DNA from: Chlorocebus sabaeus
Taxonomy: Eukaryota > Chordata > Mammalia > Primates > Cercopithecidae
Reading direction: 5' to 3'
Assembly: GCF_047675955.1 (NCBI RefSeq)
Contig: NC_132909.1
Coordinates: forward strand, 43,389,931-43,453,930
DNA: 64,000 nt
Of the stretch, positions 35,075-57,954 are shown piece by piece (the first letter of the stretch is position 1; each line of letters begins with the position of its first letter). The notes under the pieces are model-generated. The model worked only from the letters and a program-made list of their open reading frames with translations, was not told the origin of the DNA and searched no databases. A program made the position numbers and the translations under genes.

Positions 35075-38000
35075 TTTTGAGACGGAGTCTCGCTCTGTCG
35101 CCCAGGCTGGAGTGCAGTGGCCGGATCTCAGCTCACGGCAAGCTCCGCCTCCCGGGTTCTCGCCATTCTCCTGCTTCAGCCTCCCGAGTAGTTGGGACTA
35201 TGGACGCCTGCCACCTCGCCTGGCTAGTTTTTTGTATTTTTTAGTAGAGACGGGGTTTCACCGTGTTAGCCAGGATGGTCTCGATCTCCTGACCTCGTGA
35301 TCCACCCATCTCGGCCTCTCAAAGTGCTGGGATTACAGGCTTTGAGCCACCGTGCCCGGCTTTCTTTTTTTTTTTTTTTTTGAGAGGGAGTCTCACTCTG
35401 TTGTCCAGGCTGGAGTACAGTGGCATGATCTCGGCTCACTGCAACCCCCGCCTCCCGGGTTCAAGCAATTCTCCCATCTCAGCCTCCCAAGTAGCTGGGA
35501 CTAGAGGCGCATGCCCCCGCACCTGGGTAATTTTTGTATTTTTAGTAGAGATGGAGTTTCACCATATTGGCCAGGCTGGTCTCGAACTCCTGGACTTATG
35601 ATCTGCCCACCTCGGCCTCCCACAGTGTAGGATTACAGGAGTGAGCCACCATGCCCAGCCTGTTTGTTTTTAAGATACAGTCTCACTCTGTTGCTCAGGC
35701 TGGAGTGCAGTGGCATGATCTCAGCTCACTGCAACCTCTGCCTCCTGGGTTCAAGCGATTCTCCTGCCTCAGCCTCCCAAGTAGCTAGGACGACAGGCGT
35801 GCACCACTACACCCAGCAAATATTTATATTTTGTAGAGACTGGGTTTCGCCATGTTGGCCAGGCTGGTCTGGATCTCCTAACCTCAGGTGACCTGCCCAC
35901 CTTGACCTCCCAAAGTGCTAGGATTACAGGCCTGAGCCCTGTGCCCAGCCTCCATCACCTCTTGAATGAGCCTCCACTTTCAGCCTAGGAGCCTTGCCTT
36001 CTCTCCTATCTCTGACTTGATTCTGGGGCCACTCACCAGAAGCCACTGGATTCTCCCTCAGACTTTAATCCTTCTCTGACCATAGCCACCACCCTCAGAC
36101 TAGAGATTCCTAACCATCCCCTCTGACCTGACAGAGCCACCCTCTCTGTCCTGGGCTGAGCCTGCATCCTCCCCGCTCAGATCAGACAGCACACCTCCTC
36201 CCTTGGTGCCCCTGCTCTGCGGCACCCTGCTGGGATGTCCCTGGGATCCCGAGAGCCAGGGGACATCCCCCGGAGTCCAGCCACCCCCACGGAGGGTCCG
36301 GCTGGCCAGCGGCTGTTTGTTCCGTCTGCCTGTCGCCTAATGGTTCCAACAGGCGTGGGGCGGCGGCCAGGGCGGGCGCGGCCTTTGCCGAGTGAGCTCA
36401 CGTCTGCCCAGGAGACTGGGCCAGGGGTGGGCAGAGGGCATGTGGGCTGGGCACTGGGGTGGGGGAAGGAGGAGACCTGGGGTCACCTGGGGTGGCAGCC
36501 TCGATCTTCCCCATCTGAGGGATGGATGTGACCCTTAGCCTCAGCCAAGTGTGGGTCCATCCAAGCTGGGGAGACTGAGGTTCAGACAGGCAGGGTCGGC
36601 CAGGAGCTGGGGCACGGGGGACTCCACCCAAGCCCTCCAGGCCCCATTGTGCCCCCCTCTGCCCGGCATGCCTGAGGGGATGTCCAGGCTCACGAGGGGG
36701 ATAGACAGCAGCTTGAGCGTGGCCAGCGCGCGAGTGCAGGGGCCCCCGACCTCGCCCGGCTCCACGCCAGGACCCAGCACGGCGTCCACCACCAGCCCGT
36801 AGGCTTCGTTAATGAGCTGCACCTGGGGATGGCAGGCAGGGTCAGGGCGGCTTGGGGCCACGGCACACCATGTCCCCCTCACTTGCCGCCCAGCGCTGAC
36901 CTCAGTGGGCAGGTAGCTCAGAAAGGGGATGTCCATCTTCTCACACTGGGTGGTCAGGTCCCGATGCAGCAGGTCCAGCGAGCGCATGGGGTAGAAGATG
37001 GTGGGTTCGTACTCCTGGGGGTGGAGGAAGAGGGAGTCAGGGCTGGAGGCCCTCCCAGGCTTCCCTGACCTGGTCACCAGCACCAGACCCTACCTGGGAC
37101 AAGCACTGGGCATATTCTACAACCTGGCCCTGCATCGATGTCCCGCTGGGACGCTATCAAAAGAAGGCAGTGATTTCTGCAGGGGCAGGGACTCTGGGAG
37201 GTCTAAGGGGTCCTTGCTACTTACAAACACCCGCAGGTGACGGGCACAGACCAGCCCCACTGCCCCGTTCTGTTCCGGGCCACACACGACCAGCACCGTC
37301 CTCTGCTTCCGGGAGAGAGCGGGCAACGGGAACGCCTGGTGGGGGGGGCACAGCAAAGGCACAGGCACAGTCCAGATTCCTCCTTGCCTGGAGAGGAAAC
37401 TGAGGCCCAGAGTAGAGGATGGGATGGGGCTTGGGCCTGGACGCAGTGGGATAGGACAGGAGGTGTGTTCTGGATGAGGGGCTGGGCCTCTTGGGGCCTC
37501 AGTTTCCCCGTCGGAGATGCAGACGCCCGGTTGGTCTCAGGCTCTGCCAGGTCGGTGCAGGAAAAACGTGCGTCCGGCCACTGCCCGTCACCGGGAGTGT
37601 GGTTTGTTTATTCTCCGCCTGAGCTGCAGACATTCTTCCACCTTTCTCACCGCGGGCCTGCCCCTGCCCATGTTTCCAGACCTCAGCCCCTCCCAGAGGC
37701 CCCAGAGTAGGGGAGCCCAACCTTACCCATGATGCCCTGGGGCCTGTCTCTCTCTGGCTGTTTCTGTGTCTCTGTGTATCTCTCAGACTCTCCGTGTCTC
37801 TGTCTCCCTGTATGTCTCTGGCTCTCTTCATGTCTCTCTCCCCACCTGTCTGGCTGTTTCTGTATCTCTCAGACTCTCTGTGTCTCTGTCTGTCTCTGTC
37901 TCTCTCTATCTGTCTCTGGCCATCTCTGTGTCTCTCTGTATCTCTCAGACTCTGTCTCTGTCTGGCTTTCTGTCTGTATCTCTCACCAACAAGTCTCCCT

Positions 38001-41000
38001 GTCTCTGTGTCTCTGTCTCCATCTCTGGGGCTCCATGTCTCTGGTTGTGTCTGTGGCATGTATGCATCTCTAACACAGGCATTTCGGCCCCAGCCCTGCC
38101 CTGACTCTGCGTGACCCCAGCCCCTTCTCCTCTCCCAGCCTCAGTTTGGCCTTTATCAAATGCGATGACAGTGCCACCGGCTGATAGGCACACTGGGTGT
38201 CTCCTGAGCCCGGCTGTACTTTAATCTCCAACACAGATGGCAGATTATTCCCCGTTCAAGTCTCCTCCCCAAGGGCTTAGCACAGTCCTGACCTGCCATG
38301 AACATGCCTGTGACCCCAGTCACGCCAGGCCCACAGCCCAAGACCCAAGACTGGGACTGAGGGGCTTCTGGACAGACAAGGGGCTTTCAGTGCAAAAACC
38401 CGATGGCTGGCCACTGAGCGCCAGGGGAGCGGTGGCTACCCGGGTTTCTTTCTGGGTTTTGATTTTCCTTCTTTGAATGCCTCACCTGGGATCTATTTCA
38501 TTTGGAAATACAAACATTTAAGTCTACATGAAGAAAAACCCTGAGTTTTTAAAAAGTATACCGTGGCAATAAGAAGAAAAAGAGGAGGAGGAGGGAGGAG
38601 GGGGAGAATGGAGAGGAGGAGGAGGAGGGGTAGTAGGTAGGGAAAGTGGGAAGGAGGAAGCAGAACAGGAGGGGGAGGAGGAGGGAGAGGAAGGAGAAAG
38701 GAGAGGAGAAAGGGGTGGAAGGGGAGGAGGAGGGAGAGAGGAGGCGGCAGGAGGAGGAAGGAGGAGAAAGGCGAGGGGGATGAGGACGGTGGGGGAGGAA
38801 GAGGAGACAGGCTAGAGCCTTCTGTGTGGGTTCGTTTTCTGAGGCATTCGCGTTTAGGGACTGACTCATCAGTACCATTTATTATCCCGTTGCAGGGGAG
38901 GAAACTGAGGCCCAGCACGGCTTGCTGCATGGTGAAGCACTCTATAGTATGATTATTGCTATCACCCTTGTGTCATCCTCCTGGCCCCTCGACGTGTGAG
39001 GGTTTACTCCAGAGCCAGACACACCCAGGTTGCAGCTCTGCTTCCATCCCCCTGTGACCCAGGGCAGGCCCCTCGCCACCTGAGCTTCAGTTTCCCCACC
39101 TGCAGAGCGGGGTTGTTTAGGGGTGTTCAGATTGCAGGAGCAGATGTCCCTGGTGCCCAAGACCCAGGAGGTGGCAGAAGCAGGCGGGCCACATGTGTAG
39201 GAGGGGTCTGCACTTCCAGGGTCGCGGCACTGTCCCTGCAATAACCTCTGCTCTGGCCTTCTCTGATACCAGGGGTCTCAGGTCTCCGTCTGGCCTGTAC
39301 CAGCCATGAGCCTCTCTGGGCCTCAGTTTACCCATCAGACTGGAGTAGGCCCAAGCAAAAAGGGGGTTCTTGAGGGCTGGACCACTCTGGTCACTAGAGT
39401 TATGCAGCTCAGGAGAGTTGGCCGTCTAGTTGGGGTCAGGGTTGGGGGTCAGGGATCAGGTACCTTGGTCACAGCCACAGCACTAGCATGACCGCACAGC
39501 TCCACGAGCTGCTGCCGCCCAAAGCGATAATCCTCCAGTAGCTCCCGCTCCAGGGCGGCTGCCTCCGCGGTGCTGGGGACAGAGTGGGATGGGACACTCA
39601 GAGACACACACAGAGCCTCAGATGGAGCCAGAAATGTTCCGCCAAGCTTCTAAACCCGGTCCCAAAGCCACCCTCCCAACCTGTACCCCCGAGTAGCGTC
39701 TGCAGCCTTGAGCTGGGGATGCCCTCAGTTTCACCGTGCGACAGGCGAGTTGAATCGAGGCCTGGCGGGCTGCGGTGTGGGAGCCAAAGCCCTAGGCGCG
39801 GGCGCCCTCTGGTGGCAGAAGATGCGCTGGCCGCGCGCGTTGGTTCTACTGCTCCAAACCGCGGGACACGGAACCGGATCTAGACGTCCCCAGCTCCCAA
39901 GGCGGAAGGAACCAAGGGGAATGGAACATGAAGGACTTCGATGGGGGCGATGGGCTGATTTCAGGCAGTGGGAGCCACTGAACAAGCTTCAGGACGCTGG
40001 AAGGGGCGGACAGGACGGGGGGCATCTGGCGTCCATGGGTTTTTAAGGCTGCGGAGTTTGATGGCACAATCAGCGGGGTGGCCTTGGGGCCTGGGGCTAT
40101 GAGGCCCTTTGGTGACCGATTTTCAGGGGCAGTGACATAATTAGATTATCTGTGGTCAGGCCGGGCGCGGTGCCTCACATCTGTAATCCCAGCACTACAG
40201 GAGGATGAGGCAGGTGGATCACTTGAGGTCAGGAATTCCAGCCCAAGGTGGTGAAACCCTGTCTCTACTAAAAATACAAAAATTAGCCGGGCGTGGTGGC
40301 GGGCGCCTGTAGTCCCAGCTACTCGGGAGGCTGAGGCAGGAGAATTGCTTGAACCTGGGAGGCGGAGGTTGCAGTGAGGCAAGATCATGCCACTGCACTC
40401 CAGCCTGGGCAATGGAGGGAGACTTGGTCTCAAAACAAAACAAAACAAACAAAACAAAACAAAACAAACAAAACGGGCCGGGCCAGGCATGGCTCACGCC
40501 TGTAATCTCAGCACTTTGGGAGGCCAAGGCGGGCAGATCAGGAGGTCAGGAGATCAAGACCATCCTGGCTAACACGGTGAAACCCCATCTCTACTAAAAA
40601 TACAAAAATGAGCCAGGTATGGTGGTGGGAGCCTGTTAGCACCAGCTACTCAGGAGGCTGAGGCAGGAGAATCGCTTGAACCTGGGAGGCGGAGGTTGCA
40701 GTGAGCCGAGATCGTGCCACTGCACTCCAGCCCAGGCGACAGAGTGAGACTGTCTCCAAAAAAAAAAAAAAAAGGTTATTTGTTGCCAGAGAAATGGGGC
40801 CACTAAGCTTGAGGCGAAGCTCTGTCATCCACTTCACTGAGTGATTGGGGTCCATCTCCACCTCTCGGAGCAAAATTGAATATTGGGGTGACCTACACAA
40901 TTGGTGGGGCTAGGCAGGGCATGGTGATGGACACCTGTAATCCCAGTGACCCAGGAGGCTGAGGCAGGAGGATCACTTGAATCTGGGAGGTGGAGGCTGC

Positions 41001-43554
41001 AGTGAGCTATGATCACGCCACTGCGCTCTAGCCTGGGCGACAGAACAAGACCTTGTCTCTAAAATAATAATAAAAAACACAAACATAAACAATAAAAAGA
41101 GCCAGGCCTAGAAAAGTTGGAAAAACAACTAATGATTCAGAGAAGCTGAGTGGCTTGCCCAGGGTCATGCAGGAAGCAAGTCAGGAAACCGGGTCTTTCC
41201 CCCTTGGTGTCTACAGAGCCACAGGACATGAACAAAGACGTAGAGCCAGACCTACAGACGGTGGAGGTTTGGGGGGATGAATCCTGAGGTTCTTTACTTC
41301 AATTCTTTGAATGGGAGATGACTGCCCTCTGGCCAATTTTGCAGCATGATAAGGCCGAGTAGGTAGAGTGGAGGAGAAAGGACTGCTATGGGATGGGAGT
41401 CAGCGAGGGCTTCCTGGAGGAGGCGGCCTGGCACATCGTGGGAGGTAATGCAGGGGCAAGAACAGCAAAAGCCAAGGCCCTCGGGTGGGAAGGAGCCTAG
41501 TATGTTCAAGGGGCAGAAGGGAGGCTGAAGCAGAGTGATCAAGGGGACAGGGCAGGCAGGGCTTCAAATGCCAGACTGAGGAACATGGTGAGGAGGACAC
41601 TTTGGGGGTCCACACATATGGGGAGATGGAAGCTCAGGGCAGAAAAATCACACCCAGTGTGAACCCAGGACACCCCAGTAACTAGAGCCAAATTCAAACC
41701 TCAGCCTGTCTGCAGCTGACACAGGATGAAGTTGAAGGACGGGGTGGGGAAAAGGAGCTCAAGGTGAAGTCAGACAAAGAGTCTCCCCGGGAAGGCCAGC
41801 ACAGCTCCCAGGAAAGCACATAGGAGAAGGTGCGTTTGCATTCAGGGTGAGGAATCTGGCAGGCTGGGAACATGGCTCATTCCTCCACCTCCAACTTGTG
41901 ACAGCTCTGACTGCTGCCCCCGCAGGAGGGTGTGGGGAGGAAGTGGAGAGCGGGATGGTGATGCATTTCTCTTCTTCTGTCCCAAAGCTTTGGCCTCTGG
42001 AAGCCACTTGGAACATTCTCTTCCTGCCTAACTGGTCATTAAAATGATAATGGGGGCTCTGTGGGCAGAGGGTCGTCCAGGTTAGGAACCTGGGGGTGGG
42101 GCGCAGCAGCAGCTGTGGGGTGGGGGAGGAAGCTGCGTGGGAATTGGAGCCTGGTGGAGGAGGGTGGCAGGCAGGACAGGTCCATTCTGCTGTTGTGGGA
42201 TTCTGGGGGTGTTCAGTGGTGCCTTTCGCTCCCCCCAATCTCAGCCCCCAGATGAGAGAAGCTTCAAGGCCCCAAGGATTTCCCTGTCAGACCCAGGAAG
42301 TCTGAGGTGGCCTGGATCCAAAGGGAACTGGGCCTGACACTCCCCAAATGCTTCCAGGAGGGGGCTCTCTGGGAGGTGAAACCTCAGGCCAGGGTGCCCA
42401 TGCCACACTCACCCTGCCTCAGTCCTACCTGTTTCTCTCCTCCTCACACCTTTGCCCACCAGACCACCACAGGGCCGCACACAGCAGCCTCCTGCCCCCA
42501 AAACTCAACACGAGCCTAGGGTGCTTTGAAAACTTGAACACCAGATTGCATCACGGGATCCCAAACCTGCTGATGGCTCCCAAGGGCTCTGGGAACATTC
42601 AAGCTCCAAACTCCTCACCATGCCTAAGAGGCCCTTCTGTGTCTCCAGCCTTGTCAGCCGGTTCTTCACTACATTCTGGCTCCTACCCACCCCTGAGAGC
42701 CCCATCACTCCCCTCACTTAGCATTTGAGATCCCCCACACCAGTTGAAGTCCCGGCTCCAGCTCCTAGAACACTCTTCCCTAGACTGAGTCTGGACACTG
42801 GCTGAGGGGACATGTGCCCTGCTAGGTGGGCAGTGGGCAGGAGCTGCTGGACACATCTGGTTCACAGTGAGGTCCACAGTCTTGCCTGGGGTCCCATGTC
42901 ACAAAGGCTGAGGAGGATGAGGTGGGAGTCACAGCTACGGCGCCAATTTCAGATCCCAAACTCACCAACCTCTGGCAAACAGCCAGTGTGTTCCAAATCT
43001 GCTCTAGCCATGACTGCCTTCCCCAGGCCTGTTTCCTCCTCTGGACAAGGGAGGTGGTAGCATTTGAGCTCAGCTCAGCTCTTCCCATGTCGGGAAGTTA
43101 GGGCTGCAGCTCCAAGGTCCCTGGGAGAGATGGAGAGTGGCGTTGGGTCACGGTTGGGGTTCTGTGCGGGAGTGACCAGCGCTGTTGATGAATCATTCAT
43201 GAGGGGCGGGGATGCCCCCCGGAGGCAGTTTCCCCAGCAACGCAGTTGAGTGTCTCCAGCAAGATACCAGGCGGGTCTCGGATTCCCGGGATTCCCAGGC
43301 TCCTCTTTGCCATATCCCTGCCTGCGATTCCCCACCGTGGTCATGCCTCTGCCGCTGAACCTCCATCCCGGCTGTGCCCGTCTCCAGTTCCCGGACCCCA
43401 TTCTGTCCCAGCTATGCCCCTGCCTCCGGTCCTACTGGCTGCTCCTGGCCCCATGAGAGCCAAGCCCGTCTCCAGAGTCCCTCTCCCCCGCTGACCTGAG
43501 GAAACGCCGCTCCTCGGGCGCCTCCGACGGGTCTGGGCCGACTGCGCTGCTCAT
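34081..43554 (-). CDS. YJEFN3: YJEFN3 (AIBP2), YjeF_N-domain protein
   Basis: YJEFN3 is related to the NAD(P)HX epimerase NAXE (AIBP). The family binds apoA-I and has been tied to cholesterol efflux; its own catalytic role is uncertain. Exons on the minus strand: 43554-43496, 39572-39464, 37335-37225, 37014-36901, 36822-36672 and 34286-34081, giving 249 residues in one frame. The YjeF_N Rossmann-like domain runs from about residue 20 (STAEAAALERELLEDYRFGR) through VLVVCGPEQNGAVGLVCARHL, VDAVLGPGV and LDIPSGWDAETG. The protein ends GYTGTDCVAAL. Exon 5 ends in a GC donor instead of GT. A cassette exon known to me from human (43120-42970 here) would break the frame. The neighbour NDUFA13 ends about 750 bp upstream on the same strand. 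Confidence 0.93.
35033..35950 (-). mobile_element. Three tandem antisense Alus in YJEFN3 last intron
   Basis: A (TTTA)n tail of about eleven copies (35034-35077) leads into a young reverse AluY ending near 35360. Further reverse Alus follow at 35361-35660 and 35661-35950. In YJEFN3 sense they are forward. Confidence 0.87.
36672..36822 (-). CDS. YJEFN3: YJEFN3 exon 5, followed by a GC donor
   Basis: Acceptor 'ccatccccag'. Fifty codons read VQLINEAYGLVVDAVLGPGV and end LDIPS plus the first base of Gly. The bases after the exon are GCATGC, so the donor is GC. This choice is forced by the phase of the next exon, which starts GC-TGG (GlyTrp). Confidence 0.9.
36901..37014 (-). CDS. YJEFN3: YJEFN3 exon 4
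   Basis: Acceptor 'cacccccag' and donor GTCAGC. Thirty-eight codons read EYEPTIFYPMRSLDLLHRDL and on to SYLPTE, in phase with both sides. Confidence 0.95.
37225..37335 (-). CDS. YJEFN3: YJEFN3 exon 3, nucleotide-binding-like strand
   Basis: Acceptor 'cccccaccag' and donor GTAAGT. It encodes AFPLPALSRKQRTVLVVCGP and EQNGAVGLVCARHLRVF. The VLVVCGPxxNGxxG segment matches the family glycine-rich loop. Confidence 0.95.
37743..38050. repeat. TCTG/TCTC-rich polypyrimidine tract
   Basis: About 300 bases of imperfect tctctgtctctg-type repeats in the YJEFN3 intron between exons 37225-37335 and 39464-39572. In the transcript this is GAGACAGA-rich. Confidence 0.85.
38568..38812. repeat. GGA/GAG-rich polypurine tract
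   Basis: About 245 bases that are almost pure purine on the plus strand, mainly ggaggagg and agaggag words. It lies 520 bases from the pyrimidine tract in the same YJEFN3 intron. Confidence 0.85.
39464..39572 (-). CDS. YJEFN3: YJEFN3 exon 2 of the 249-residue form, start of YjeF_N domain
   Basis: Acceptor 'ctgtccccag' and donor GTACCT. It encodes TAEAAALERELLEDYRFG and GHASAVAVTK. The helix and ASAVAVTKAFP pattern is typical of the start of YjeF_N domains. Confidence 0.93.
40160..40772 (+). mobile_element. Two head-to-tail sense Alus in YJEFN3 intron 1
   Basis: The first Alu, 40160-40474, has an AAAAC-repeat tail. The second, 40475-40772, follows directly and ends in poly(A). A shorter right-arm-like sense piece follows at 40912-41072. 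Confidence 0.86.
42970..43120 (-). pseudogene. YJEFN3: YJEFN3 cassette exon, apparently frame-broken
   Basis: Acceptor 'ctctcccag' precedes 43120, and the exon end at 42970 is followed by GTTGGT. Its body reads MGRAELSSNATTSLVQRRKQ and continues to CQ, very like a 50-residue insert I recall in the 299-residue human isoform. Here the exon is 151 bases, not a multiple of three, and a TAA sits at 43100-43098 in the frame of that body. Inclusion after exon 1 would therefore shift or stop translation. Only a start at its own ATG (43088) could reach the YjeF_N frame, giving about 269 residues. Confidence 0.65.
43496..43554 (-). CDS. YJEFN3: YJEFN3 exon 1
   Basis: The start ATG is at 43554-43552, in a GC-rich promoter. 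It encodes MSSAVGPDPSEAPEERRFL and two bases of a Ser codon, then the donor GTCAGC. Joining it to the exon at 39572 makes an intact Ser codon and an open frame. Confidence 0.9.
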
Positions 43555-43600
43555 GGCCGAGGTCAGCCGGGGCACCGGGCGCTGCCGCCACCACCACCGC

Positions 43601-43610
43601 CTTTTAAGCA
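43601..43610 (-). promoter_or_regulatory. YJEFN3: Possible TATA-like box of YJEFN3
   Basis: TGCTTAAAAG reads on the minus strand about 50 bases upstream of the YJEFN3 start codon, inside a GC-rich stretch. If used, the 5' UTR would be about 20-30 nt. This is a motif match only. Confidence 0.25.
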
Positions 43611-43914
43611 CACCCCCGGGGGGAGAGGGTGCCCGCTATTCTCCTCCCTCCCGCCCACCCTGCGTGCCCGCCACTCAGGAGGCGCCTCGAAGGCGCTGCG
43701 CGTCACCATTGGTCGGTGGACTCAGACGGACTTAACCCTTTCGTGCCAGGAGCGGAACTCCCAGGATCCCATAGCAGAGTCACCTGCCCAATCTTGGTTG
43801 CCTCACCCAACTTGGTTTCCCTGCAGATATCCCTGTGTCTCTGAGCTTCCCTCTCAGGGAGCGAGGAGCCCCTCCGCAGCCAAATACCCTCGCCATGCCT
43901 ACAACTAGCGGGGC

Positions 43915-44005
43915 CGCACAGGGTATGGTGGTTCACGCTTGTAATTGCAGTGACGCGGGAGGCTGAAGCGGGAGGATCACTTGCATCCGGGAGGTCAAGG
44001 CTCCC
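43915..44005 (+). mobile_element. Degenerate Alu monomer fragment
   Basis: 'acagggtatggtggttcacg' to 'gggaggtcaaggc' matches a decayed Alu left arm. It sits between the YJEFN3 promoter and the NDUFA13 3' end. Confidence 0.6.
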
Positions 44006-44322
44006 CCCATTCCCCAGACCTCCGTGGAGAAGGTCTGACCCAAAGCTGACCCAGGGGCCCCCAGCCTGGAGGGGTGAGTGGGCTGCTGACAGGCAGGGTT
44101 TCAACAGGGAGGCAGGAGAGTCCAGGCATATCCGAGGCAGAGAGGAGGCTGGTGGTGGATCCAGGGGCAGCCCCTAGGTGTGTTTTGAGGTCACCCTGTA
44201 TCACATCTGTTCCGTCCCCATGCTACATGTGATCCGGTGGTGCCTAGCTGGGCCCTCTCCTCCTTCTCTCCCCCAGTCCCCAGGAAAACAGGCAGGCCAG
44301 GTCTGCAGAGCATTTATTCCAT

Positions 44323-44328
44323 CCCAGT
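44323..44328 (-). promoter_or_regulatory. NDUFA13: NDUFA13 poly(A) signal (AATAAA)
   Basis: A canonical AATAAA on the minus strand lies about 40 bases after the stop, giving a short 3' UTR of about 60-70 nt. Confidence 0.8.
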
Positions 44329-44368
44329 GGGGAGGGGCCAGGATCCAGGTGGCCGGAGGGCACAGGGC

Positions 44369-57142
<12,774 letters not shown>

Positions 57143-57260
57143 GCTCGCAGTATTCCACACTTCCGGTCCCAGGCGGAAGTGACATACTGCCACCGCCATG
57201 ATGAGTGTGGCGGAAGCACTCGAGTTGGCCCGCCGCAGCCCTGGGAAGCCTCGGACACTA
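57143..57260. promoter_or_regulatory. NDUFA13/TSSK6 divergent promoter core with ETS- and YY1-like sites
   Basis: Just upstream of the NDUFA13 start are ACTTCCGG (57159-57166) and GCGGAAGTG (57173-57181), both ETS/GABP-like (NRF-2) sites. CCGCCATGATG (57194-57204) matches YY1, and another GGCGGAAG lies near 57210. GABP and YY1 sites are typical of nuclear genes for mitochondrial proteins. The NDUFA13 and TSSK6 starts are 812 bp apart on opposite strands, and the region is CpG-rich. Motif matches only. Confidence 0.6.
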
Positions 57261-57800
57261 GTGTAACTACCCGACAGCGCAGGAAAGCTCCGGCGGCGGA
57301 CCCTGGGTCGGAATACGCTGCCAGGCTGTAGCTGAGGAGTCTTTATTCCCTCTTTCTCCCAGACAGGGTGTGAATTGCCTTGGTTCTTGCATTAAAGGCC
57401 CTCGCGTTCGCCTTGCCTCTGGGGTGTTGCGCAGGCCAGTCAGAAACTCCGAGCGCCCGAGGGAGCCAGGTGCCCCAGTTAAGGCCCCTTTTCCCGTTTT
57501 CGCTCCGTCTAGGGACTCTACGGGAAGCCCAGGGCTCCACGTAGTCACGGGCTGGGTACGTGATGTTGGGGAGCAGCTGCTGCTCGAATTCGGACTCACC
57601 CCAATCCCCGGAACAGATGCTGCTCCCTGGTGGTGGTGGGTATCCCTTGCTAGTGGCCTCTCATCGGAAACTGACCATTCAAGGTGATTATGAGTCACAA
57701 AGCAGGGAGGCTAGGGTGGCCCCGGGGCGGGGTCCTGGACCCCCACCCTAAGGCGGAGTGACGCCCGCGGTCACTTCACAAGGCAAAAATTGTTACGGGG

Positions 57801-57808
57801 CAATAAAA
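57801..57808 (+). promoter_or_regulatory. TSSK6: Possible TATA-like element of TSSK6
   Basis: CAATAAAAGG lies about 150 bases before the TSSK6 start codon and resembles a weak TATA box. It would place the transcript start near 57.83 kb. No other support. Confidence 0.25.
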
Positions 57809-57954
57809 GGCACAACAGCGGCCAATGCCTGGCAGTGGGCACATGGGGGTGCGGGGGTGTAGGTGCCAAGCGCCATGGCTTAGACCCGAGATTGGAGTCC
57901 GGCCGCCCCCCGACAGCAGCCGCCTCCTGCTCCCCGTGCGCCCCAGGCGCCACC

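Noticed and set aside
37499..38059. Minus-strand open frame of 186 codons rich in Arg, Asp and Glu (RDRDTE-type)
   Set aside because: It is the translation of the TCTG/TCTC simple repeat in a YJEFN3 intron, with no start context, splice logic or conservation evidence.
57790..57954. N-terminal extension of TSSK6 by 55 codons
   Set aside because: The frame is open, but it starts at TTG with no ATG before 57955. The ATG at 57955 has a strong Kozak context and matches the known family start.
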